Source: Patiriisocius_A hiemis
GTDB lineage: Bacteria; Bacteroidota; Bacteroidia; Flavobacteriales; Flavobacteriaceae
Assembly (NCBI RefSeq): GCF_031846325.1
Contig: NZ_JAVRHZ010000002.1
Span: 62,001 to 126,000, forward strand
Reading direction: 5' to 3'
Length of the DNA stretch: 64,000 nucleotides
Numbering within the stretch: the stretch's first letter is position 1; every line of letters begins with the position of its first letter. This document shows, piece after piece, positions 33,327 through 41,645 of the stretch. The notes below the pieces were generated by a model, which worked only from the letters and a program-made list of their open reading frames with translations, was not told where the DNA came from and made no database searches. The position numbers and the translations under genes were made by a program.

Positions 33327-33662
33327 ATGTGGGAAGAAAGGCTTAAACTTTACGATAGCTTTGTAACTAAATGTGCCAGATTTGATCGTCTTGGGAAAAC
33401 AATGCCCTATACATCCACAAACGGGTATATGTTTTCATTATTAAATAAAAATGCTGAGTTAGGAATTAGATTCTCAAAAGAGGTCCAAGAAACCTATTTT
33501 AAAAAGTTTGACACTACTATTTATAAATCCTATGGAGCTGTAATGAAAGGGTATATTTTAATTACTGAAGCCATGCTAACTAATGAAACTCTAATTTTGG
33601 ATTTATTAAACGAAAGCTACGACTATTTTAATTCTATTGAACCTAATAAACATAAGAAGTAA
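33327..33662 (+). CDS. Hypothetical protein downstream of cphB
   Basis: A 111-residue soluble protein, ATG at 33327, rich in Lys, Tyr and Leu and probably all-helical (MWEERLKLYDSFVTKCARF at the start, ITEAMLTNETLILDLLNESY near the end). No family recognised. It sits 10 bases after cphB and converges on the isoaspartyl peptidase gene, so it may serve cyanophycin metabolism; that is inference from position only. Confidence 0.75.
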   Translation: MWEERLKLYDSFVTKCARFDRLGKTMPYTSTNGYMFSLLNKNAELGIRFSKEVQETYFKKFDTTIYKSYGAVMKGYILITEAMLTNETLILDLLNESYDYFNSIEPNKHKK

Positions 33663-33692
33663 TAAGTTACAACTTTCGCCTTAATTACAAGT

Positions 33693-34622
33693 TTACTTAT
33701 AAATCAACACATCTTTTTCTCCATTCCATTTTTTATACCCTCGATACATCCCTTCAGTATTAAAAGGGAGTGCAATATTTCCTTGCGCATCTACCGCGAT
33801 TAACCCGCCATCTCCATTAATCGCTTTTACACGGTTATGTATTACCTCATTAGCAGCTTCTTCTAGAGACATACCTTTATATTCCATTAAGCATGAAACG
33901 TCATAGGCTACAACTCCACGTATAAAGAATTCACCACTTCCGGTACAACTTACGGCACAGGTTTTATTGTTTGCATACGTTCCAGCGCCAATCATTGGAC
34001 TATCCCCTACACGGCCCCATTTTTTATTAGTCATTCCACCTGTAGAAGTCGCCGCACCAATAGTACCATCCATACCTAAGGCAACTGCACCTACAGTACC
34101 AAACTTGCCATCTTTTTTCACACTATGGTCTAACTGAAACTTGTCACTATCTTTAATTCCTTGCCATTGTTTATAACGCACCTCATCGTAAAAATAAGAG
34201 GGCTCCTCTAAACTATAATGCAAACTCTCTGCAAATTGCATAGCACCTTCTCCTGCCAGAAACACATGATCACTTTTTTCCATTACATCTCTAGCTAGAG
34301 TAATAGGGTTTTTTATACCTGTTATTAAAGAAATAGCTCCTGCCTCAAGGTTTTTACCTTCCATAATTGCTGCATCCATTTCGTGGGTCCCGGCATTAGA
34401 AAAAACGCTCCCTTTTCCAGCATTAAAGAGCGGAGAGTTTTCTAGTATTGTAACGCTAACCTCCACAGCATCTAGCGCACTTCCATTAGCTTCTAAAACT
34501 TTATACCCACTTTCAAGTGCTTCTTCGAGTTTTGCCTTGTATTGTGATTCTAATTCTGGCGTCATTAAGCCTTTTACAAGGGTTCCAGCTCCTCCATGAA
34601 TGGCAATTGAGAATTTATTCAT
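33693..34622 (-). CDS. Isoaspartyl peptidase / plant-type L-asparaginase
   Basis: A 309-residue Ntn-hydrolase of the IaaA type. It opens FSIAIHGGAGTLVKGLM, has SPLFNAGKGSVF and MDAAIMEG, and the autoprocessing nucleophile in KFGTVGAVALG (Thr176), then STGGMTNKKWGRVGDSPMIG and CTGSGEFFIRG. No signal peptide. These enzymes split beta-aspartyl dipeptides, so this one is well suited to hydrolyse the beta-Asp-Arg released by the nearby cyanophycinase, completing degradation to free amino acids. Confidence 0.94.
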   Translation of the reverse strand: MNKFSIAIHGGAGTLVKGLMTPELESQYKAKLEEALESGYKVLEANGSALDAVEVSVTILENSPLFNAGKGSVFSNAGTHEMDAAIMEGKNLEAGAISLITGIKNPITLARDVMEKSDHVFLAGEGAMQFAESLHYSLEEPSYFYDEVRYKQWQGIKDSDKFQLDHSVKKDGKFGTVGAVALGMDGTIGAATSTGGMTNKKWGRVGDSPMIGAGTYANNKTCAVSCTGSGEFFIRGVVAYDVSCLMEYKGMSLEEAANEVIHNRVKAINGDGGLIAVDAQGNIALPFNTEGMYRGYKKWNGEKDVLIYK

Positions 34623-34756
34623 TTTTATTGTTTTTAAAACTCAAAAATACGTTTTGATTTTAAATGCGTTAGACTTAATTGATATCTTTTCTTCGTTTTA
34701 CTATTCTTGTTGGGGTTTTTAAAAAATAGTATCTTGTAGTTTTCAAAAAACATGTA

Positions 34757-36505
34757 TTGAAATTATATTGTTTTTTTTCACCGCTTATTTTTCTCGCTAC
34801 ACTCCATGGCTTTTTTCACTTTTCACAAGTTGAACAAAACGCTACATCAGTTTATAAAAAAACCATTCAAACCCATATAGATAACGCTTGGGAATATACC
34901 TTAAATGAAAACGACAGCGCGCTTATTTATGCTGAAAAAGCCTTACAGCTTTCCAAAAAAAATAAGTATCCCTTTGGTATAGCAATGGCACTTGAAAGTA
35001 AAGGGCTATACCATGAGATTGTTACTGGAAATTACGATTTAGCTAGTGGGTATTATTTTGAAGGTATTCGGATTTGCGAAACTAATAACCTTGCATACGC
35101 ATCTTCTATTTACCATTCACTTGGTGTAATGTTTCATACCTCAGATAATTATAACAAAGCCCTTGAATATTACAACATAGCTTACAATAGAGCTAAAAAG
35201 GATAAGGATTCTGTTCTTCAAAAGAAATGTCTAATAAATCTGGGGTCTATACATTCGTCTCTTCAAAACTATGAAAAAGCAAAAGTGTTTATGCTTGAAA
35301 GCTTACGTTTAGATAAAAGGCGTGAACTAGATTATAATATTTATGCCAATTTAGGAAACTTATTTATTCGTCAAAAACAATATAAAAAAGCAATTCCTTA
35401 CTTAGAGAAATCTGTAAAGGTTACTCCTGATAATTTAGATTCTGAAAAAAACTTAATGTATCTAATTGAAGCTAAAGCGGCATTGCGAGACTCTACAGGT
35501 ATGCAGCCTAAAATAAGGCGTGCAATTATTGAAGCTGAAAACATTACGGCATTACGAGCTAAAAGCAATTTGTACGACGCCCTTTCTAAATATTTTTATG
35601 CCTTTGAAGATTATAAAACAGCAATAGATTACCATAAAAAATACCAAGCTGCTTTTGTTGAAATAAAAGAAAAACAACGTGACCAAACAGTATATGATAT
35701 AGAAACTAAATATCAAACTGAGAAAAAAGAGCGTGAATTAGAAAGAAAAAAAGCAAATGAAACTTTATTTATAATTATTGTAATCTTCTTAGCCATCCTA
35801 CTTACGCTTGTCACATTATTTTATATTAAAAACCGGAAAAAGAATCAGCTACTTGGAAAACAAAAAAATCTTTTAGAAAGTACTGTTGAAGAAAAAAATA
35901 CGCTACTTAAAGAGATTCATCATCGTGTAAAAAACAATTTACAGGTTATTTCTTCTTTATTAAGCTTACAACAACGTCAATTAAAAGACCCTAAAGCTTC
36001 GCAAGCCATGCAAGTAGGGAGAGACAGAGTAAAAGCTATGGCACTTATTCATCAAAACTTATATCAAGACACACAAATTATTGGTATTGAGACAAGTGAT
36101 TATGTAAATAAGTTAGCAAATAACCTAGTTCAAAATTATAAAACCGAGGATAAATTAATTGAAGTTAAAGTTAATGTAGATTCAATAAAAGTAGATGTAG
36201 ATACTATAATTCCATTAGGTTTAATTATAAATGAGTTAATTAGCAATGCTTTAAAATATGCATTTACAGATCAACCTACTGGAAGAATTGATGTTTCTCT
36301 AACATCTAATAATAACTCACTAATCCTTTCTATAGCTGATAATGGTAAAGGATTACCAGAAAACTTTTCTGTAAATCAAATCTCAAGTACAGGATTTAGA
36401 CTAATAAAAGCATTTAGTGACAAATTAAAAGCCAATCTAAAAATCACCTCTTCAAAAAAAGGAACAGAAATAGCAGTAATAATTCCTAACTTAAAAACAG
36501 TATAG
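34757..36505 (+). CDS. TPR-containing sensor histidine kinase (HisKA_2 type)
   Basis: A 582-residue protein starting at TTG; a nearby ATG (34752) meets a stop after one codon. Hydrophobic N terminus (1-22), then TPR repeats (about 40-310: YEKAKVFMLESLRL, YKKAIPYLEKSVKV and others), a helix, one membrane segment (337-357) and the kinase core. The phosphoacceptor region KEIHHRVKNNLQVISSLLSL (His388/His389) is of the HisKA_2 class. The ATPase has NELISNALKYAF and DNGKGLP. The TPR region faces the periplasm if the signal is used. The response regulator follows after 2 bases. Confidence 0.92.
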   Translation: MKLYCFFSPLIFLATLHGFFHFSQVEQNATSVYKKTIQTHIDNAWEYTLNENDSALIYAEKALQLSKKNKYPFGIAMALESKGLYHEIVTGNYDLASGYYFEGIRICETNNLAYASSIYHSLGVMFHTSDNYNKALEYYNIAYNRAKKDKDSVLQKKCLINLGSIHSSLQNYEKAKVFMLESLRLDKRRELDYNIYANLGNLFIRQKQYKKAIPYLEKSVKVTPDNLDSEKNLMYLIEAKAALRDSTGMQPKIRRAIIEAENITALRAKSNLYDALSKYFYAFEDYKTAIDYHKKYQAAFVEIKEKQRDQTVYDIETKYQTEKKERELERKKANETLFIIIVIFLAILLTLVTLFYIKNRKKNQLLGKQKNLLESTVEEKNTLLKEIHHRVKNNLQVISSLLSLQQRQLKDPKASQAMQVGRDRVKAMALIHQNLYQDTQIIGIETSDYVNKLANNLVQNYKTEDKLIEVKVNVDSIKVDVDTIIPLGLIINELISNALKYAFTDQPTGRIDVSLTSNNNSLILSIADNGKGLPENFSVNQISSTGFRLIKAFSDKLKANLKITSSKKGTEIAVIIPNLKTV

Positions 36506-36507
36506 TA

Positions 36508-37125
36508 ATGAGTGTAATTAATATTCTTGTTGTAGAAGACGACCCCATTATTGCAGAAGATATTAAGGAGGCACTTACCAATGTAAACTACAACGTAGTT
36601 GGGCTCGCTTACAATAAAATTGACGCTCTAAGTTTCTTAAAAAGCCTAACCCCAGATATTGTTTTAATAGACATAAATTTAGGCGATAATTTAGATGGTA
36701 TTCTTATAGCAGAGACTATAAACAGCGAATATGAAATTCCTTTTTTATACCTAACATCCTACTCTAACAAAGAAATTCTTGATAAAGTAAAACATACGCT
36801 TCCTATGGGGTACATTGTAAAACCGTTTGAAGAAGCCGACTTGTTTGCTGCAATAGAAATTGCAGTTTCCAACTTTTATAAATTTAATAAAACAGACTCG
36901 CTTCAAATAGAATTAATTAACAAATCTATACCTAACAAACTCACGATGAAGGAGTTTGATGTATTAAAAGATATATATCAAGGAAAAACAAGTAATCAAA
37001 TTGCAGATGACCATTTTGTAAGTATTAATACCATTAAAACTCATATTAAAAATATATATGAAAAACTCGACGTTCATTCGCGTTCTGAAGCAATTGTAAA
37101 AACAAGAAAACTTTTAAGCTATTAA
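36508..37125 (+). CDS. Response regulator, REC plus LuxR-type helix-turn-helix
   Basis: A 205-residue protein. The receiver domain (1-120) has the acidic pair EDD (10-12), phosphoacceptor Asp55 in IVLIDINLGD and Lys105 in GYIVKPF. The C-terminal domain (about 145-205) is a LuxR/NarL helix-turn-helix: LTMKEFDVLKDIYQGKTSNQ and VSINTIKTHIKNIYEKL. It is the cognate partner of the upstream TPR kinase. A terminator follows at 37128-37151. The adjacent C1q-like surface protein gene could be a target, but nothing in the sequence proves it. Confidence 0.92.
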   Translation: MSVINILVVEDDPIIAEDIKEALTNVNYNVVGLAYNKIDALSFLKSLTPDIVLIDINLGDNLDGILIAETINSEYEIPFLYLTSYSNKEILDKVKHTLPMGYIVKPFEEADLFAAIEIAVSNFYKFNKTDSLQIELINKSIPNKLTMKEFDVLKDIYQGKTSNQIADDHFVSINTIKTHIKNIYEKLDVHSRSEAIVKTRKLLSY

Positions 37126-37127
37126 AT

Positions 37128-37151
37128 ATCACCCAAATAGGTGATTTTTTA
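37128..37151 (+). terminator. Rho-independent terminator after the two-component operon
   Basis: Stem ATCACC/GGTGAT (37128-37133 with 37140-37145) followed by a run of T residues on the plus strand. Confidence 0.7.
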
Positions 37152-37231
37152 CTAAAACGCTCTTACTATTTTTAAATCTTATAAAAGTATGGTCCTGGCT
37201 ACCTTCTTTTGTAGTAAAACAAATAATAGTA

Positions 37232-38596
37232 ATGAAACGTTTTTTAGTTTATATACTTCCCCTCTTTTTTAGCTTTACAGGCTTTGCGCAAGTAGGTATT
37301 GGCAATCTAAGCCCCAATGCACAATTGGATATATCTGCGGGAGCTACACCTTCTGAAAAAGATGGATTGCTCATCCCTAGATTAGATGAGTTTCCATCAG
37401 GCGTAAACGCCAATCAAAATGGAATGTTGGTCTTTATCACAGGTAATGGAACACCTACAAAAGGGTTTTATTATTGGGATAATAATACAACAAACTGGGT
37501 TGTTTTTGGAAAAAGTGACGTAGAAAAAATAGACGACCTTATTGATGGGAAAAGTGATTACTCATCAATTTTTTTGGGGGCTGGTGCAGGAGAAAATGAC
37601 GATTCAAATAATTCAAATTTTGGCTTAGGTATTGAATCATTATACAACAACATTAACGGTATTGCAAATACAGCCCTTGGCTATCGATCACTATATTCTA
37701 ATGTTGATGGAAACAGTAATCTTTGCATAGGTTTTGAAACTTTATATAGTAATGTTAGTGGTGATAGAAATATTGCCATTGGTAGTGCATCTTTAGGTAG
37801 CAATGCAACAGGAAGTGAGAATATTGCTATTGGGTATGGTGCATTTGCAAACAGTTCAAATAGTTCAAATAATATTGCCATTGGATTTTCTGCAGGTCCA
37901 AATTCTAGCTATGCAGGTAATTCAGGTATTTTTATTGGTGAAAGTTCTGGTAGAAATGAAACACAGGGTAATAGACTTTATATTGAAAATAGCAATGCAG
38001 ATGAAAATAATGCTCTTATATATGGTGAGTTTGACAACAACATTTTAAGAACCAATAGCGAATTTCAAATTGGAAACCCAACAGGAAGTGGCTATGCATT
38101 GCCTACCACAGATGGTACTGCTGGACAAATATTAACTACTGATGGGAATGGACAAGTTAGTTTTGAAAACACAACTTCCATTTCCAATTTTTCATTGGCT
38201 AGAATAGTAATGAATAGTTATCAAGCAATGTCTGGAGCTGGATGGACAAAAATTAATTTTGACACCGTTGACTTTGACATAAATTCAGACTTCAACACAA
38301 CAAATGATCGATTTGTTGTGCCTGTAGATGGTTATTATAGGGTAAATGCCATATGTCGAACATTTAGTGTGCCAAGCGGAACCAACCTCTTTGGAATAGC
38401 AATTTACATAAATGGCTCAAGAGTTAGATATAATCGTTATACTCATACAGGGACTTCAAATTTTATAAGATCAATAGATCAAATATTACAGTTAAGTGCT
38501 GGTGATTTTATAGAAATCAGGTTCTACAATCCATCAACAATATCAATTAGCTCAAGTGTTCAAGAAACATCCTTTGAAATAGAACGTCTTAGATAG
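37232..38596 (+). CDS. Exported surface protein with C-terminal C1q-like domain
   Basis: A 454-residue protein with signal peptide (1-19, ending FTGFAQ). Residues about 20-90 (VGIGNLSPNAQLDI ... GNGTPTKGFYYWDN) are a close match to the N-terminal module of the 1514-residue protein at 25092. The middle is made of YadA-head-like repeats (GIANTALGYRSLYSN, GDRNIAIGSASLGSN, GSENIAIGYGAFANS). The C-terminal 135 residues look like a C1q/TNF-type jelly roll: FVVPVDGYYRVNAICRTF, YINGSRVRYNRYTHTG and LQLSAGDFIEIRFY. Probably a trimeric surface fibre with a binding head. Confidence 0.85.
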   Translation: MKRFLVYILPLFFSFTGFAQVGIGNLSPNAQLDISAGATPSEKDGLLIPRLDEFPSGVNANQNGMLVFITGNGTPTKGFYYWDNNTTNWVVFGKSDVEKIDDLIDGKSDYSSIFLGAGAGENDDSNNSNFGLGIESLYNNINGIANTALGYRSLYSNVDGNSNLCIGFETLYSNVSGDRNIAIGSASLGSNATGSENIAIGYGAFANSSNSSNNIAIGFSAGPNSSYAGNSGIFIGESSGRNETQGNRLYIENSNADENNALIYGEFDNNILRTNSEFQIGNPTGSGYALPTTDGTAGQILTTDGNGQVSFENTTSISNFSLARIVMNSYQAMSGAGWTKINFDTVDFDINSDFNTTNDRFVVPVDGYYRVNAICRTFSVPSGTNLFGIAIYINGSRVRYNRYTHTGTSNFIRSIDQILQLSAGDFIEIRFYNPSTISISSSVQETSFEIERLR

Positions 38597-38730
38597 TCTC
38601 AAATATATTTTACAACTCATACTAGTTTTCTTAACATATTTCTATTATAAAAAAACAGGAATTGTAATACAATATATTTCGGTTGGAGATATAAGTTTTG
38701 TAGTTTTATAAACTATTCAATTTATCCAAC

Positions 38731-41586
38731 ATGCCAGACCAAAAAAGACTTTTTCTTGTAGATGCCTATGCACTTATTTTTCGTGGCTACTACGCTTTTA
38801 TAAAAAACCCGCGAATTAATTCAAAAGGAGAAGATACCTCAGCAATTATGGGGTTTATGAATTCGCTTCTAGATGTTATTAAAAGAGAGCGCCCAGACCA
38901 TCTTGCCGTTTGCTTTGATAAAGGTGGAAGTGTGGATAGGGTAGAAATGTACGAAGAATACAAAGCCAATAGAGATGAAACGCCAGAGGGCATAAGAACT
39001 GCCACCCCACATATTTGTAACATCCTAGAGGCAATGCACATCCCAATCATGGTAAAAGAGGGGTATGAAGCAGATGATGTAATAGGTACACTTTCTAGAC
39101 AAGCTGAAAAAGAAGGCTATAAAACTTATATGGTAACTCCAGATAAAGATTTTGCACAATTAGTGACCGAAAACATCTTTATGTATCGTCCCATTTTTGG
39201 AGGTGGTTACGAAACTTGGGGAATTCCCGAAGTACAGAAAAAATTTGAAGTAAAAGAGCCACTACAAGTAATTGACTTTCTTGGAATGATGGGAGATAGT
39301 AGTGACAATATTCCTGGATTACCTGGAGTTGGTGAAAAAACCGCCAAGAAGTTTTTGGCACAATTTGGCTCTATGGAAGGACTACTAGAGAATACAGACC
39401 AGCTAAAAGGCAAAATGAAAGAAAAAGTTGAAGCAAATAAAGAACTTGGTTTACTTTCCAAGCAACTAGCTACTATTATGCTTGATGTACCAGTAACTTT
39501 TAATGCCGAAGATTTTGAAATGTCAGAGCCTGATGTTTCTAAAGTGACTGAAATTTTTGAAGAATTAGAGTTTAGAAGACTAAAGGATAACTTTTTAAAG
39601 ACATTTGCTTCAGAGAGTACTAAAGGTGAAACAACAACTTCAAAAAAAGGTTTAGAAGAAAAGAAATCTGCTAACACTATAAAATCTAAAACCAATACTG
39701 CTGGACAAGGACAATTTTCATTATTTGGAGGTGACGGAGAAGCTACAGAGGAGTCACAAGTTTTCAGCTCAAGAAAAACAATTAACGATACGGAGCATTT
39801 TTACCAAACTGTACAATCAGGTATGGGCACCAAGTTATTTATTGGTAATTTAATGAAACAAACATCTGTTTGTTTTGATACAGAAACGACAGGTCTAAAC
39901 CCATTAACTGCAGAATTAGTAGGTATTGCATTTTCATGGGAAGCAGGAAAAGGATTTTATTTACCTTTTCCAGAAGACAAGCAGGAAGCGCAAGAACTAA
40001 TTGAATTACTTCGCCCATTCTTTGAATCTGAAACTATTGAGAAAATTGGCCAGAATTTAAAATATGATATAAAGGTATTGGCTAAATACAATGTTTCTGT
40101 AAAAGGGAAAATTTTTGATACCATGTTAGCACATTACCTAATTAATCCGGATATGCGTCACAACATGGATGTTCTTGCAGAAACCTACCTTAACTATACT
40201 CCCGTTTCTATTACTGAACTCATTGGTAAAAAAGGGAAGAACCAGCTTTCTATGCGAGAAGTCCCTATTGAGAAACAAACCGAGTATGCTGTTGAGGACG
40301 CAGATATTACGCTTCAGTTAAAGCAACATTTTCAAGAAGAATTAGGAGCTGCTAATACTCAGAAACTATTTGATGATATAGAAGTGCCTTTACTTCGTGT
40401 TCTAGCAGATATGGAATTAGAGGGTATTAATCTCAATAAAGCATTTCTTCAGAAATTATCTTCAGAATTAGATACAGAGATAAAACAACTCGAAGCTAAT
40501 ATTTATAAAGAAGCAGGTGAGGAATTTAACATTGCTTCTCCTAAGCAATTGGGAGAAATTCTATTTGGAAAACTAAAGTTAGTAGATAAGCCTAAAAAGA
40601 CAAAAACAGGTCAATTTTCTACTGCCGAAGATGTGCTAAGTTACCTTGCCAAAGACCATAAAATTATTGCAGATGTATTGGAGTTTAGAGGTCTTAGTAA
40701 ATTAAAAAGCACCTACGTAGACGCATTACCAACACAGGTGGAGGAAGCAACTCAACGTGTACACACAGACTATATGCAAACAGTAGCTGCTACAGGACGA
40801 TTAAGTAGTAATAATCCTAACTTACAAAACATCCCTATCCGTACCGAAAGAGGTCGGGAAGTACGTAAGGCGTTTGTGCCAAGAGATGAAAATTATGTAT
40901 TACTCGCAGCAGATTATAGCCAGATAGAGCTGCGCATTATTGCAGCATTAAGTGAGGAAGAAACAATGATAAAAGCATTCCAAGATGGGGAAGACATTCA
41001 TGCCTCCACAGCTGCAAAGGTTTTTAATGTCCCTCTTGAAGAAGTAACTCGCGAGCAACGTAGTAATGCAAAAACAGTAAACTTTGGGATTATTTATGGT
41101 GTATCTGCATTTGGGTTAAGTAATCAAACCGATTTGTCTAGAAGTGAGTCTAAAGAGTTAATTGATACGTATTATAAAACCTATCCTAAGTTACGTAACT
41201 ACATGAGTGAGCAAGTTGACTTTGCTCGAGATAATGGGTATGTAGAGACAGTAATGGGGCGTCGCAGGTATTTAAAAGATATTAATTCTCGTAATGCAGT
41301 AGTGCGAGGCGCAGCAGAACGTAATGCAGTAAATGCTCCCATACAAGGTAGCGCCGCAGATATTATCAAGTTGGCAATGATAAACATCCATAAAAAACTG
41401 CAAGCCGAAAACTACACTAGCAAAATGCTATTGCAAGTACATGACGAATTAGTTTTTGATGCCTATAAACCAGAACTAGAAAATCTTAAAACCCTCATTA
41501 AAACCGAAATGGAAAACGCTTACAAAATGAGCGTTCCCTTAGATGTAGAAATAGGGGTAGGAGAAAATTGGCTAGAGGCGCATTAA
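38731..41586 (+). CDS. polA: DNA polymerase I
   Basis: A 951-residue family A polymerase with all three domains. The 5'-3' exonuclease (1-295) has FLVDAYALIFRGYYAF, GYEADDVIGTL and GDSSDNIPGLPGVGEKTA. A Lys/Ser-rich linker follows (about 295-345). The 3'-5' exonuclease keeps its acidic motif (CFDTETTGLNPL), so proofreading is likely. The polymerase has ATGRLSSNNPNLQNIP, AADYSQIELRIIAALS, the finger helix RSNAKTVNFGIIYGVS and LLQVHDELVFD. It acts in replication and repair. Single gene; next gene converges. Confidence 0.97.
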   Translation: MPDQKRLFLVDAYALIFRGYYAFIKNPRINSKGEDTSAIMGFMNSLLDVIKRERPDHLAVCFDKGGSVDRVEMYEEYKANRDETPEGIRTATPHICNILEAMHIPIMVKEGYEADDVIGTLSRQAEKEGYKTYMVTPDKDFAQLVTENIFMYRPIFGGGYETWGIPEVQKKFEVKEPLQVIDFLGMMGDSSDNIPGLPGVGEKTAKKFLAQFGSMEGLLENTDQLKGKMKEKVEANKELGLLSKQLATIMLDVPVTFNAEDFEMSEPDVSKVTEIFEELEFRRLKDNFLKTFASESTKGETTTSKKGLEEKKSANTIKSKTNTAGQGQFSLFGGDGEATEESQVFSSRKTINDTEHFYQTVQSGMGTKLFIGNLMKQTSVCFDTETTGLNPLTAELVGIAFSWEAGKGFYLPFPEDKQEAQELIELLRPFFESETIEKIGQNLKYDIKVLAKYNVSVKGKIFDTMLAHYLINPDMRHNMDVLAETYLNYTPVSITELIGKKGKNQLSMREVPIEKQTEYAVEDADITLQLKQHFQEELGAANTQKLFDDIEVPLLRVLADMELEGINLNKAFLQKLSSELDTEIKQLEANIYKEAGEEFNIASPKQLGEILFGKLKLVDKPKKTKTGQFSTAEDVLSYLAKDHKIIADVLEFRGLSKLKSTYVDALPTQVEEATQRVHTDYMQTVAATGRLSSNNPNLQNIPIRTERGREVRKAFVPRDENYVLLAADYSQIELRIIAALSEEETMIKAFQDGEDIHASTAAKVFNVPLEEVTREQRSNAKTVNFGIIYGVSAFGLSNQTDLSRSESKELIDTYYKTYPKLRNYMSEQVDFARDNGYVETVMGRRRYLKDINSRNAVVRGAAERNAVNAPIQGSAADIIKLAMINIHKKLQAENYTSKMLLQVHDELVFDAYKPELENLKTLIKTEMENAYKMSVPLDVEIGVGENWLEAH

Positions 41587-41645
41587 ATTCATAATAAAGC
41601 GGGAGCCTCAACGCTAAAACATTTAATAGTAGTTTTCAAATAACA

